A DNA stretch of 64,000 nt from Thermaerobacter subterraneus DSM 13965. Its GTDB lineage: Bacteria; Bacillota; Sulfobacillia; Thermaerobacterales; Thermaerobacteraceae. Of this stretch, positions 33,654 through 42,613 are shown in pieces. Each line of letters starts with the position of its first letter. The first letter of the stretch is position 1. Both the position numbers and the translations under genes were made by a program. Below the pieces are notes generated by a model that was not told the origin of the DNA, did not search any database, and saw nothing but the letters and a program-made list of their open reading frames with translations. The stretch lies in NCBI RefSeq assembly GCF_000183545.2, contig NZ_JH976536.1, positions 124,001 to 188,000 of the forward strand, written 5' to 3'.

Positions 33654-35102
33654 ATGACCCGGGGTCTGGAACCACAAGGCGACCGGCTGGTGGTGGCGAC
33701 CGCCGAGCAGCACCTGCGGGCGGTGGCCACCCTGATCCGCCACCACGGGCGGGCCATCCTGGGGCAGTTTGACATCACGCCGCCCCAATTCGATGCCCTG
33801 CTCGTGCTCATGCGGCATCCCGACCTCACCATGGGGGAGCTCTGCCAGCACCTCTACCTGGCGTCCAGCACCGTCACCGACCTGGTCGACCGGCTGGAGC
33901 GACAGCAGCTGGTGCAGCGGGTCCGGGATCCGGCCGACCGCCGGGTGATCCGGCTGCGGCTCCTTCCCCGCGCCCGGGAACTGCTGGACGCGGTGCTGGA
34001 GGCGCGGCGCGCCTACCTGGCCCGGGTGCTGGGCCACCTGGATCCCGTGGACCGGCGGGTGTTGCTGCGTTCCCTGGAGCGCCTGGTGGACGCGATCCAG
34101 AGGGAGAGCAACGGCCAGCTTCCCGCCCTGGCCGGCAGCCCCGTCTCCCCGGGCCCCCGGCCGCAAGGGTGGGGCGGGACGGCCGATCCGGCCGGGGAGG
34201 GCGAGGCCGCAGCCGAGGCCCCGGAGCAGGATCCCGTCCCCGGCCGGAAGGGCCGCGGGGGCGGGGAAGGGAGGAGCGGGCCCGTGCGACTGGCCATCAT
34301 CGGAGGAACGGGCGTATACGATCCGGAGATCCTGGACGACGTGCGCGAGGAGACGGTGGTCACGCCCTACGGGCGGGCCACCGTGCGCATCGGCAAGTTC
34401 CGCGGCCTGGAGGTGGTCTTCCTGGCCCGGCACGGCGCCGGGCACACGGTACCACCCCACAAGATCAACTACCGGGCCAACATCTATGCCCTGGCTGCGC
34501 TGGGGGTCCGCCGGGTCATCGCCACCGCCGCCGTGGGCTCCCTGCGCCAGGCCTTCGGGCCGGGCCACTTCGTCCTGGTCGACCAGTTCCTCGATTTTAC
34601 TAAGAACCGCGTCTCCACCTTCTTCGAGGGCGGGGAGGCCGGGGTCGTCCACATCGACGTCACCGAGCCGTACTGCCCGGAGATCCGCAGCCACCTGGAG
34701 GCGGCCGGCAAGGCCCTGGGCCTGCCCGTGACCAACGGTGGCGTGTACGTCTGCACCGAGGGGCCGCGCTTTGAGACGCCCGCGGAGATCCGCATGTTCG
34801 AGCGCCTGGGCGGCGACCTGGTGGGCATGACCAGCGTGCCGGAGGTGGTGCTGGCCCGGGAGGCGGGCCTGTGCTACGCCACCATCGCCATGGTGACCAA
34901 CTACGCCGCCGGCATCTCGGGCCAGCCCCTGACCCACGAAGAGGTGCTGGAGATCATGGCGGCCAACGGGACCAACCTGCGGCGGCTGATCCTGGAGGCC
35001 TTGCCCCGCCTGGCCGCCGAACCGGCCTGCCCGTGCGTGGCGCGCCCTGCCCCCCTCAAGGTGGCGGCGGCCACCGGCGGGGAGGAGGAACCCCGGCCGT
35101 GA
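33654..35102 (+). CDS. MarR-type regulator fused in frame to methylthioadenosine phosphorylase
   Basis: A single uninterrupted frame of 482 residues. Residues ~1-145 are a MarR winged helix: VVATAEQHLRAVATLIRHHGRAILGQFDITPPQFDALLVLMRHPDLTMGELCQHLYLASSTVTDLVDRLERQQLVQRVRDPADRRVIRLRL. A Gly/Glu/Pro-rich linker follows. From residue 211 the protein is a PNP-fold MTA phosphorylase: RLAIIGGTGVYDPEILDDVREE, FLARHGAGHTVPPHKINYRANIYALAALGVRRV, CTEGPRFETPAEIRMFERLGGDLVGMT and EVVLAREAGLCYATIAMVTNYAAG. No stop separates the halves. GTG 34284 with GGGAGGAG upstream could start the enzyme alone. It phosphorolyses MTA to adenine and methylthioribose 1-phosphate. Confidence 0.88.
   Translation: MTRGLEPQGDRLVVATAEQHLRAVATLIRHHGRAILGQFDITPPQFDALLVLMRHPDLTMGELCQHLYLASSTVTDLVDRLERQQLVQRVRDPADRRVIRLRLLPRARELLDAVLEARRAYLARVLGHLDPVDRRVLLRSLERLVDAIQRESNGQLPALAGSPVSPGPRPQGWGGTADPAGEGEAAAEAPEQDPVPGRKGRGGGEGRSGPVRLAIIGGTGVYDPEILDDVREETVVTPYGRATVRIGKFRGLEVVFLARHGAGHTVPPHKINYRANIYALAALGVRRVIATAAVGSLRQAFGPGHFVLVDQFLDFTKNRVSTFFEGGEAGVVHIDVTEPYCPEIRSHLEAAGKALGLPVTNGGVYVCTEGPRFETPAEIRMFERLGGDLVGMTSVPEVVLAREAGLCYATIAMVTNYAAGISGQPLTHEEVLEIMAANGTNLRRLILEALPRLAAEPACPCVARPAPLKVAAATGGEEEPRP
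34269..34286 (+). promoter_or_regulatory. Internal ribosome site and start for MTAP alone
   Basis: GGGAGGAG (34269-34276), a 7-base gap and GTG (34284-34286) fall exactly where MTAP homology begins. This would let a free 272-residue enzyme be made besides, or instead of, the fused protein. Confidence 0.6.
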
Positions 35103-36367
35103 CGCCGCCCGTCCCGTCCCGGATCCGGGATCCCGGGCTGGCGGCATCCGGTTGGCAGAAGATCCGCTGGGTCGAGCCCCGCATGCCCGTGGTGGCGGCG
35201 CTGGAACGCCGCCTGGCGGAAGAGGCGACCCTGGCGGGCCGCCGGGTCGCCATCTGCCTGCACCTGGAGGCCAAGACGGCGCGCATGGCCCTGGCGCTGC
35301 AGCGGGCCGGCGCCCAGGTGGCCATCTGCGGTTCCAATCCCCTCTCCACCCAGGACGACGTGGCCGCCGCCCTGGCCGGGGCCGGGGTGGCGGTGTACGC
35401 CTGGCACGGCGCCACGCCGGAGGAGTATGTGGAATTCATCGACCAGACCCTGGCCTTCCGCCCCCACCTGGTGCTGGACGACGGCGGGGATCTGGTGGCC
35501 CACCTGCACACCCGGCGCCGGGAGTGGCTTGAGGGCGTGCGGGGCGGCGCCGAGGAGACCACCACCGGCGTCCTGCGCCTGCGCGCCATGGCCCGGGACG
35601 GCGTGTTGCGGTTTCCCATGGCGGCCACCAACCACGCCGCCATGAAGCACCGGTTCGACAACCGGTACGGAACGGGGCAATCGGTCTGGGACGGCATCAT
35701 GCGCCTGACCAACCTGGTGGTGGCGGGCAAGACCGTGGTGGTCTGCGGCTACGGGTGGTGCGGCAAGGGCGTGGCGGAGCGGGCCCGGGGACTGGGCGCC
35801 CGGGTGGTGGTCTGCGAGGTGGACCCCATCCGGGCCAACGAGGCCCTGATGGACGGCCACCAGGTGATGCCGTCGGACGAGGCGGCGGCGCTGGGGGACG
35901 TGTTCGTCACCGTCACCGGGTGCCGCGACGTGCTGGTGGAACGCCACTTCCGGCGCATGAAGGACGGGGCGCTCCTGGCCAATGCGGGCCACTTCGATGT
36001 AGAGATCGCCAAGGCCGATCTGGAGGCGCTGGCCCAGCGGGTGGAGGAGGCGCGGCCCGGCGTCCGGACCTACTTGCTGCCCGGCGGTCGCCGCCTTCAC
36101 CTGCTGGCCGACGGGCGACTGGTCAACCTGGCGGGTGGGGACGGCCACCCGGCCGAGATCATGGACCTGTCCTTCGGCCTGCAGCTCCTCGCCCTGGCCT
36201 GGATCGACCGGGAAGCCGAGCGGCTGGGGCCAGGGGTCTTTGCCCTGCCCGACGAGCTGGACCGGGAAGTGGCCGCCCTGCGGCTGCAGGCCCTGGGGAT
36301 CGCCATCGACACCCTGCGGCCGGAACAGGCGGCCTACCTGGCCGGCTGGCGGGAGGGCACCGCCTAG
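35099..36367 (+). CDS. ahcY: Adenosylhomocysteinase
   Basis: A 422-residue NAD-dependent hydrolase splitting S-adenosylhomocysteine to homocysteine and adenosine. Motifs: MPVVAALERRLAEEATLAGRRVAICLHLEAKTARMALALQRAGAQVAICGSNPLSTQDDVAAAL, EETTTGVLRLRAM, ATNHAAMKHRFDNRYGTGQSVWDGIMRLTN, and the NAD fold VVVCGYGWCGKGVAERARGLGARVVVCEVDPIRANEALMDG. The C terminus lacks the PDHYRY-type tail, as in Thermotoga and archaeal forms. GTG 35099 overlaps the MTAP stop as GTGA. Because an MTA/SAH deaminase follows, S-inosylhomocysteine is a possible alternative substrate. Confidence 0.93.
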   Translation: MTPPVPSRIRDPGLAASGWQKIRWVEPRMPVVAALERRLAEEATLAGRRVAICLHLEAKTARMALALQRAGAQVAICGSNPLSTQDDVAAALAGAGVAVYAWHGATPEEYVEFIDQTLAFRPHLVLDDGGDLVAHLHTRRREWLEGVRGGAEETTTGVLRLRAMARDGVLRFPMAATNHAAMKHRFDNRYGTGQSVWDGIMRLTNLVVAGKTVVVCGYGWCGKGVAERARGLGARVVVCEVDPIRANEALMDGHQVMPSDEAAALGDVFVTVTGCRDVLVERHFRRMKDGALLANAGHFDVEIAKADLEALAQRVEEARPGVRTYLLPGGRRLHLLADGRLVNLAGGDGHPAEIMDLSFGLQLLALAWIDREAERLGPGVFALPDELDREVAALRLQALGIAIDTLRPEQAAYLAGWREGTA

Positions 36368-36403
36368 GCCGGGGACAGCCGAGCGGCGAAAGGAGGACGG
36401 GCG

Positions 36404-37804
36404 ATGCCGTCACGGGTGCTGATCGAGGGCGGCTGGGTGTTCGCGGGCGAGGGGAGCGGGCCCTTCGACATTGTCGGTGACGGGGTCGTGGCCGTGGAGG
36501 GCGAGCGCATCATCTACGCCGGACCGGCCTCGGGCCTGGATCCCAGCTGGCAGCCCACCCGGCGCATCGACGCGCGGGGGAAGATCGTCCTGCCGGGCCT
36601 GGTGAACGCCCACACCCACCACGCCATGTCCCTGTTGAGGGGGTACGCCGACGACGTGCCCCTCATGCCCTGGCTGGAGGAACACATCTGGCCGGCCGAA
36701 GCCCACCTGACCGGTGACGACGTCTACTGGGGCACCCTGCTGGCCATCGCCGAATCGCTGCTGGCCGGTGTCACCACCTTCGCCGACATGTATTTCTTCA
36801 TGGACCGGGTGGCGCAGGCCGTGCTGGAGACGGGGGTGCGGGCCCACCTCTCCCGCGGCCTGATCGGCGTCGCGCCGGGGTCGGACCGGGCCCTGGAGGA
36901 AGGCAAGGCGCTGGTCAGCGGCTTCCATGGCGCGGGGGACGGCCGCATCCGCTGCGCCCTGGCGCCCCATGCGCCCTACACCTGCCCGCCGCCCTACGTG
37001 GCGCGGGTGCTGGAGGCCGCGGCGGCCCTGGGCTGCCCCATCCACACCCACCTGGCCGAGACCCGGGCGGAGGTCGAGCAGATCCGCGCCCAGTACGGCA
37101 AGAGCCCGATCCAGCACTTCGCCGAGCTGGGCGTGTTCCAGCACGAGACCCTGGCGGCCCACTGCGTCCACCTGGACGAGGCCGACATCGCCCTGCTGGC
37201 GGAACACCGGGTGGGCGTCGCCCACAACCCCATCTCCAACTGCAAGCTGGCCAGCGGCATCGCCCCGGTACCGGAGCTGCTGGCGGCGGGGGTGACGGTG
37301 GGCCTGGCCTCCGACGGAGCCGCCAGCACCAACCACCTGGACCTGTTCGAAGAGATGCGCCTGGCCGCCAACCTGCAAAAGGTGAGCCGCTACGACGCCA
37401 CGGCCCTGCCGGCCTGGCAGGTGCTGCGCCTGGCCACCGTGGGCGGCGCCCGGGCGCTGGGCTTCGATCGCCTGGGCTGCCTGGCGCCGGGTTACCTGGC
37501 CGACATCGTGATCCTCGACCTGCGGGCGCCCCACCTGTGGCCGCGGCACGATCTGACCAGCCTGGTGGTGTACTCGGCCAAGGCCGCCGACGTGGACACG
37601 GTGCTGGTCCACGGCAAGGTGCTGGTGGACGGCGGCGAGCTGCTCACCATCGACCTGGAACGGGTGGAACACGAGACCCAGCAGCGGGCCGAGCGGCTGG
37701 CCCGCCTCGGGCGGGCCGCCCGGACGGGCCCGGCCGACGAGAACCCGCCCGCGCCAGCCGGGGAGGCGGCGGACCCGTCACCCCGGGGCGGTGCCGCGCA
37801 GTGA
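36404..37804 (+). CDS. mtaD: 5-methylthioadenosine / S-adenosylhomocysteine deaminase
   Basis: A 466-residue amidohydrolase. The metal site is visible as LPGLVNAHTHHAMSLLRGYADDVPLMPWLEEHIWPAE, PHAPYTCPP, HTHLAETRAEVEQI, HCVHLDEADIALLAEHRVGVAHNPISNCKLASG and GLASDGAASTNHLDLFEEMRLAANLQKV. It deaminates MTA and SAH to the inosine forms. ATG 36404 follows AAAGGAGGA. It is the last gene of the AdoMet salvage group, and its stop lies only 6 bases from the stop of the convergent dehydrogenase gene. Confidence 0.92.
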   Translation: MPSRVLIEGGWVFAGEGSGPFDIVGDGVVAVEGERIIYAGPASGLDPSWQPTRRIDARGKIVLPGLVNAHTHHAMSLLRGYADDVPLMPWLEEHIWPAEAHLTGDDVYWGTLLAIAESLLAGVTTFADMYFFMDRVAQAVLETGVRAHLSRGLIGVAPGSDRALEEGKALVSGFHGAGDGRIRCALAPHAPYTCPPPYVARVLEAAAALGCPIHTHLAETRAEVEQIRAQYGKSPIQHFAELGVFQHETLAAHCVHLDEADIALLAEHRVGVAHNPISNCKLASGIAPVPELLAAGVTVGLASDGAASTNHLDLFEEMRLAANLQKVSRYDATALPAWQVLRLATVGGARALGFDRLGCLAPGYLADIVILDLRAPHLWPRHDLTSLVVYSAKAADVDTVLVHGKVLVDGGELLTIDLERVEHETQQRAERLARLGRAARTGPADENPPAPAGEAADPSPRGGAAQ

Positions 37805-37810
37805 CCGTGG

Positions 37811-38776
37811 TCAGTAGCCGCGGGCCTTGTCGACCACGTTGCGCAGGGGCCGGCCCTGGCGGAACCGCCGCAGGTTGTCGAGGAAGAGCTCCAGCGCCGC
37901 CCCGGTGTAATCCCGCATGGCGCCGGCGTTGTGGGGGGTGATGAGGACGTTGTCCAGCCCCCAGAGCGGGTGATGGGGCGGCAGCGGCTCCTCGGCGAAG
38001 ACGTCCAGGCCGGCCCCGGCGATCCGCCGCGCCCGCAGCGCCTCCACCAGGGCCTCCTCGTCCACCACGGCGCCCCGGGCGATGTTGATGAGGAACGCGT
38101 CGGGCCGCATGGCGGCCAGTTCGTCCCGGCCGATCAGGTGGCGGGTCTCGGCCGTCAGCGCCGCGCTGACCACCACCCACTGGGCCGGCTCCAGGATGCG
38201 CCGGATCTCGCCCGGTCCCACCACCAGCTCGATGCCTTCCTCGGGCTCGGGGTTGCGGCGGCAGGCCAGCACGCGCATGCCAAAGGCCCTGGCGCGGCGG
38301 GCCACCTCCCGGCCGATGGCTCCCAGGCCGACCACGGCCAGGGTCTCGCCCGCCAGCTCCCGGGTAGGCAGGCGGCGCCACTGGGCCCGCCGCTGCTGGT
38401 CCAGGTAGCCGGGCAGGTTCCGGGCCCACGCCAGCATGAACATGAAGACGTGGTCGGCGATGGTGGCGGCATGCATCCCCCGGGCGTTGGTCAGGATCAC
38501 CGGGTGGTCCCGCAGCTGGGGCACGGCCGCCAGCATGGCGTCGACCCCCGCGTAGGCACACTGGATCCAGCGCAGGTTGCGCGCCGCGGCCAGCCGTTCC
38601 GGCGTCAGCTCCCGCCCGAAGAGGAACGCCACGCTGGCCACGGCAAAAGCCCGGTCGAGCTCTTCCGGAGGAACCCGGCCGGCGAGGAGGCGGAGCCGGG
38701 CCTCGGGGACCTCTGCGGCCAGCCGCTGGGCCTGGGCGGGGGTCAGGGGCACGGTACATAGAATTTCGATGGTCAC
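37811..38776 (-). CDS. D-isomer-specific 2-hydroxyacid dehydrogenase
   Basis: A 321-residue NAD(P)-dependent dehydrogenase. It shows IQCAYAGVDAML, ILTNARGMHAATIADHVFMFMLAWARNL, the dinucleotide-binding LAGETLAVVGLGAIGREVARRARAFGMRVLACRR, MRPDAFLINIARGAVVDEEALVEALRARRIAGAGLDVFAEEPLPPHHPLWGLDNVLITPHNAG with the catalytic Arg, Glu and His regions. The substrate (glyoxylate, hydroxypyruvate or phosphoglycerate-like) is not decided by the sequence. GTG 38776 follows GGGAGG; upstream in-frame sequence is low complexity. Confidence 0.9.
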   Translation of the reverse strand: MTIEILCTVPLTPAQAQRLAAEVPEARLRLLAGRVPPEELDRAFAVASVAFLFGRELTPERLAAARNLRWIQCAYAGVDAMLAAVPQLRDHPVILTNARGMHAATIADHVFMFMLAWARNLPGYLDQQRRAQWRRLPTRELAGETLAVVGLGAIGREVARRARAFGMRVLACRRNPEPEEGIELVVGPGEIRRILEPAQWVVVSAALTAETRHLIGRDELAAMRPDAFLINIARGAVVDEEALVEALRARRIAGAGLDVFAEEPLPPHHPLWGLDNVLITPHNAGAMRDYTGAALELFLDNLRRFRQGRPLRNVVDKARGY

Positions 38777-39021
38777 GGCAGATCGACCTCCCACAGCCAC
38801 GGGGTTCCGCCCTGGTGATTCCCCACGGCCCGGCCGGTTCCTCGTGGCCGGCCGCACCGGGGTCTCGGGATCCCTGCGACCGGCCGGGCGGGGAAGGCCG
38901 GCGTCCCCCGCCACCCCACCGCGGCGGCGGGCGGCATCCGCCGCGGCCCCAGGCCGGCAGGCTGCGGCCCGTGGCCCAGGGATGGAGGCCCGTGGCCCAG
39001 GGGCGACGAAGGAGGCCGGGA

Positions 39022-39669
39022 ATGGGCATCACCCTCTACCTGATCCGCCATGGTGAAACGGACTGGAACCGGGCCGGCGTCTACCAGGGCCAGAAGGATA
39101 CCGCCCTCTCCCCGCGGGGGCGCCAGCAGGCCCGCGCCCTGGGGCGGCGCTTCGCCCACCACCCCCTGGACCTGGTGCTGGCCAGCGACCTGAAACGGGC
39201 GGTCGAAACCGCCCGGGCCGTGGCCGGCAGCCGCCGGCCGCCCGTTCCTCTGGAGACGGACCCGCGCCTGCGGGAGATGAACTTCGGCGCCTGGGAAGGG
39301 CTGGCGGCGGCCGAGATCCGCGCCCGTTACGCCGACGACTATGCCGCGTATCAGGCCGATCCCTTCGAAGGGCGCCCCACCGGTGGCGAAACCTTCCGGG
39401 AGCTGGGCGAGCGGGCCTGGGACGCCGTGGACGAGCGTCTCCGGCGCCCTGGTCTCCGGCGGCTGGCCGTGGTGGCCCACGGGGGTACCGTCAAGGCGCT
39501 GCTCTGCCGCCTGCTGGAGCTGCCACCGGCCATGCGGACCCGGATGCTGATCGACAACACCGGCGTGACGGCGGTCGAGCTGCGGGAGGGGCGGCCCCCC
39601 CTGCTGCGGTATCTCAACGATACCTGTCACCTGCGCCGCCCCGGCTCCTTGCGGCCGGAAGAAGCCTAG
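39022..39669 (+). CDS. Histidine phosphatase family protein
   Basis: A 215-residue phosphoglycerate-mutase-like phosphatase. The catalytic LIRHGETDWNRAGVYQGQKDTALSPRGRQQARALG opens the protein, then LASDLKRAVETARAV, REMNFGAWEGL and the second catalytic His in VVAHGGTVKALL. This form matches alpha-ribazole phosphatase (CobC) and related small-molecule phosphatases; no cobalamin genes are near, so the substrate is open. ATG 39022 follows AAGGAGG. Confidence 0.9.
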   Translation: MGITLYLIRHGETDWNRAGVYQGQKDTALSPRGRQQARALGRRFAHHPLDLVLASDLKRAVETARAVAGSRRPPVPLETDPRLREMNFGAWEGLAAAEIRARYADDYAAYQADPFEGRPTGGETFRELGERAWDAVDERLRRPGLRRLAVVAHGGTVKALLCRLLELPPAMRTRMLIDNTGVTAVELREGRPPLLRYLNDTCHLRRPGSLRPEEA

Positions 39670-39717
39670 GGCGGGAGGCGGGTCGCGCCGCATCGGGGCG
39701 GAAGGGGAGGGGGCGCC

Positions 39718-42306
39718 TTGGACGGCACCAGCCCGGCTCCGGGCCTTGAGGACGAATCCTGCCCGGCGGGTGGCACCCGCCCGGCGGAGAGCGCGCAACC
39801 AGGCAGCGGCACCCACCAGGCGGGGCTCGCCGGGGCTCTCCCCGTCACCCGCGCGGCGGGAGCGCCGGCGGGTGGGCCGGAAGCGGGCCCGGGCCCGGAG
39901 GCGGCACCAGGACCCGGAACCCGGGCCGGTCAGCCCCCGGGCACCTCTCCGCCGGAGGAGGAACCCGAGGGACCTGCAGGTCCCGGGGCTTCTCCATCCG
40001 CGCCGGGTTCACCCCCGGGCGGCGGGTCCCCGTCCCTGGCCGCCCTGGTGGAGGCGGCCTTCCGCCCCGGCGGCCTGCTGGAGCGGCTGGTACCGGGCTA
40101 CCAGTACCGCCCTGGCCAGGTGGAGATGGCGCTGGAGGTGGCCGCCGCCCTGGAGGAGGGACGCCACCTGGCGGTGGAGGCGGCGACGGGCATCGGCAAG
40201 AGCCTGGCCTACCTGATCCCTGCCGCCCTCTGGGCCCACCGCCACCGCACCCGGGTGGTGATCGCCACCCATACCGTGGCCCTTCAGGACCAGCTGCGGG
40301 CGCGCGACCTGCCGGTGGTGGAGCGGCTGGTGCCCGTTACGACCGCCGTGCTCAAGGGCTTTGGCCAGTATGCCTGCCGCCTGCAGGCCGCGGCGGTTCT
40401 GGACGAACTGGCCGCCGGCCGCCCGGTGCTGTGGTCCGCCGCCGGGGGACGCGGCACCCCGGACGAGAGGGGGGTGGGCGGCGCCGCTCCAGAAACGGCG
40501 GCCGGCGGCGCGGCGCCGGACCCCGAGGTCACGGGCCCGGGCATCGTCCCCGAAGCCCTCGCGGCGACCGCCGCGGGCGATCCCGCCCGCGCCCTGGCCC
40601 ACTGGCTTGAGTCCACCGCCACCGGCGAGCTGTCCGAACTGGCCCATCCCGTCCTGGGCCGCCTGGCCCCGCGCCTCGGCGTGGACGCCGGCTCCTGCCT
40701 GGGTGCAGCCTGCCCGGCGGCCCGGAGCTGCTTCCCCCTGATGGCCCGGGAGAACGCGCAGAAGGCCGCCCTCATCGTCACCAACCACGCCCTGCTCCTG
40801 GCCGACTGGGCGGCCGGGGGCCGCCTCCTCCCCGCCTGCGACGCCCTGATCCTGGATGAAGCCCATCATCTGGAGGACGTGGCCGCCCAGCAGCTGGGCT
40901 GCCGGCTGAACCCCGCCGAGCTGCTTCGCGTGCTGGGAACCGCAGCCCCGTCCCGGCGTCCTGCGGCGGGCTTCGCCCCAGCGGGCGCCGGGGACGGGAG
41001 GCCGCGGCGGGAGGCGCCCGGCGGCCCGTTCTCCGCGGATCAGGCCGTTCCGGCCGCGGGTGGCCAGGGGGTCCCGCCCTCCACCAGCGGCGGCCACGAC
41101 CTTCCCGCACGGGTTGCCCGCGCCCGCGCCGCGCTGGAAGGGCTGGCCACGGCGCTGGAGGCGGCGGCCGCCACCGCCGGTGGCGGTGCGGCCCGGCTGC
41201 CGCAGGATTGGAGGGAGGGGCGGGGCTCGCCCCTTCACCGGCAGCTGGCCCGGGCCCTGGCGGAGGCGGCAGAGAGCCTGCCCGCCCTGGCCGAAGCCCT
41301 GGACCGCCAGCCCCCGCCCGTGGAAGAGCGGGCCTATCTGGCCTTCCGGCGCCTGCGGCAGCGGGTTCAGGAGGCCGTGGCGGCCGTGGCGCGGCTGCAG
41401 GAGGCGGACGGGCTGTGCACCTGGGTGGAAGCCCATCCTGCCGGCCCCCGGTTGAGTGCGGCCCCTGTGGTGGCTGCCGCGGATCTGGAGCCCCTGTTCG
41501 CCAGCGTCCCGGCGGTGCTGGCCTCGGCTACCCTGCCCCGGGACGACCACTGGCTCCGGCGCCTGGGCATCGCGGGGGCCCGCCGCCGGTTCATCCCGTC
41601 ACCCTTCGACTTCCCCCGCCAGGCGCTGCTGGCGGTGGTGACCGACGCGCCGCGCCCGCCCAGCCACCGCGACGAAGTCTACGCCGGGGAGCTGGCCCGC
41701 CGGCTGCTGCCCCTGATTGCCGCCATCCCCGGCGGCGTGCTGGTCCTGTTCACGGCCCGGTGGGCCCTTGAAGCCGTAGGGGAGCAGCTGCGGCCGGCCC
41801 TCCGCGCCCTGGGCCGGCGGCCCGCGCTGCAGGACCGCGACGGGCCCCGCGGCCGGCTGGTGGCGGCCCTGGCGGGCGGCCGGGTGGACGTGCTGATGGG
41901 GGTCGACAGCCTCTGGGAGGGAATCGACGTCCCCGGCCGGCGGCTGGAGGGGGTGATCCTCACCCGCCTGCCTTTCGACCCGCCGGGAGACCCCCTGACG
42001 GCAGCCCGCTGCGACGTCATCGCCGCCGCCGGGGGCTCGGCCTTCTTCCAGTATCAGCTGCCGCGCGCAGCCGTCAGATTAAAGCAGGGCTTTGGACGCT
42101 TGATCCGAGGCCCGGCGGACCGGGGCGTGGTGGTGGTCCTGGACCCGCGCCTGGCGCCGGGTTCCTCCCGGTACGCGACCCTGCTGCTGGACAGCCTGCC
42201 TCCGGCCGCTCGCTGGGTGGGGCCGGCGTCCGAGGCCGTCCAGGTGGTGGGCCGCTGGTTCACCCGGGCGGGGCGGGCGGGTGACGGCGACCACGGCCCG
42301 GGTTGA
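39718..42306 (+). CDS. DinG/XPD-family ATP-dependent helicase
   Basis: An 862-residue iron-sulfur superfamily 2 helicase. The first ~100 residues are Pro/Gly/Ala-rich. The core starts YQYRPGQVEMALEVAAALEEG, then Walker A AATGIGKS (Lys161), four Cys that can hold a 4Fe-4S cluster (YACRL; SCLGAACPAARSC), DEAHH (380-384), VLASATL, and the C-terminal VLFTARWALEAV, MGVDSLWEGIDVPGRRLEGVILTRLPFDPPGDPL and QLPRAAVRLKQGFGRLIRG. Relatives unwind DNA with 5'-3' polarity and handle R-loops or G-quadruplexes. TTG 39718 follows GGGGAGGGGGCG. A Gly/Ala-rich insertion lies between the first Cys and the rest of the cluster region. Confidence 0.9.
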   Translation: MDGTSPAPGLEDESCPAGGTRPAESAQPGSGTHQAGLAGALPVTRAAGAPAGGPEAGPGPEAAPGPGTRAGQPPGTSPPEEEPEGPAGPGASPSAPGSPPGGGSPSLAALVEAAFRPGGLLERLVPGYQYRPGQVEMALEVAAALEEGRHLAVEAATGIGKSLAYLIPAALWAHRHRTRVVIATHTVALQDQLRARDLPVVERLVPVTTAVLKGFGQYACRLQAAAVLDELAAGRPVLWSAAGGRGTPDERGVGGAAPETAAGGAAPDPEVTGPGIVPEALAATAAGDPARALAHWLESTATGELSELAHPVLGRLAPRLGVDAGSCLGAACPAARSCFPLMARENAQKAALIVTNHALLLADWAAGGRLLPACDALILDEAHHLEDVAAQQLGCRLNPAELLRVLGTAAPSRRPAAGFAPAGAGDGRPRREAPGGPFSADQAVPAAGGQGVPPSTSGGHDLPARVARARAALEGLATALEAAAATAGGGAARLPQDWREGRGSPLHRQLARALAEAAESLPALAEALDRQPPPVEERAYLAFRRLRQRVQEAVAAVARLQEADGLCTWVEAHPAGPRLSAAPVVAAADLEPLFASVPAVLASATLPRDDHWLRRLGIAGARRRFIPSPFDFPRQALLAVVTDAPRPPSHRDEVYAGELARRLLPLIAAIPGGVLVLFTARWALEAVGEQLRPALRALGRRPALQDRDGPRGRLVAALAGGRVDVLMGVDSLWEGIDVPGRRLEGVILTRLPFDPPGDPLTAARCDVIAAAGGSAFFQYQLPRAAVRLKQGFGRLIRGPADRGVVVVLDPRLAPGSSRYATLLLDSLPPAARWVGPASEAVQVVGRWFTRAGRAGDGDHGPG

Positions 42307-42613
42307 ACAGCCTGGGGGAGGGCTGTGTCCCGGCGCGTGTCCGCCGGCGCCGGGGACTCGGCCCCGGCGTGCCCCGCCTTGCGCATCGCAACGGCCCTCG
42401 GGGGCCGCCGCGGCGACGCCCGGCAGGCCGGCGACCGGTCCCCTCGGGCGCCCTGGCCGGACATCCGGGCGGCCCGGCCGCAGCGGGGCGGGCTGGCCGG
42501 TGCAGCTGGTTCGTGGTACCATCCCAATAATCCCGGTGCCGGGCGCTGCTCGCAGGGTCGATCCGGGCCGCCCGGCGCCGTCCCGACGGACCCTATTTCA
42601 GGAGGCACGAGCG
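42307..42613. other. 307-base gap between the helicase and surE
   Basis: No gene. CGCCGGGG (42348-42355) and CCCCGGCG (42362-42369) form a hairpin without a T tract. TGGTACCAT at 42514-42522 is an extended -10-like element, 92 bases before surE. Confidence 0.5.
42514..42522 (+). promoter_or_regulatory. Possible extended -10 promoter of surE
   Basis: TGG followed by TACCAT, then ATCCCAATAAT-type AT-richer sequence. The same GGTACCATCCC word recurs at about 43597-43607 in the next gap. No clear -35 is seen. Confidence 0.35.

Noticed and set aside
42348..42369. Hairpin after the DinG-like gene as a strong terminator
   Set aside because: The stem is short and no T tract follows; many such hairpins occur by chance in this GC-rich sequence.
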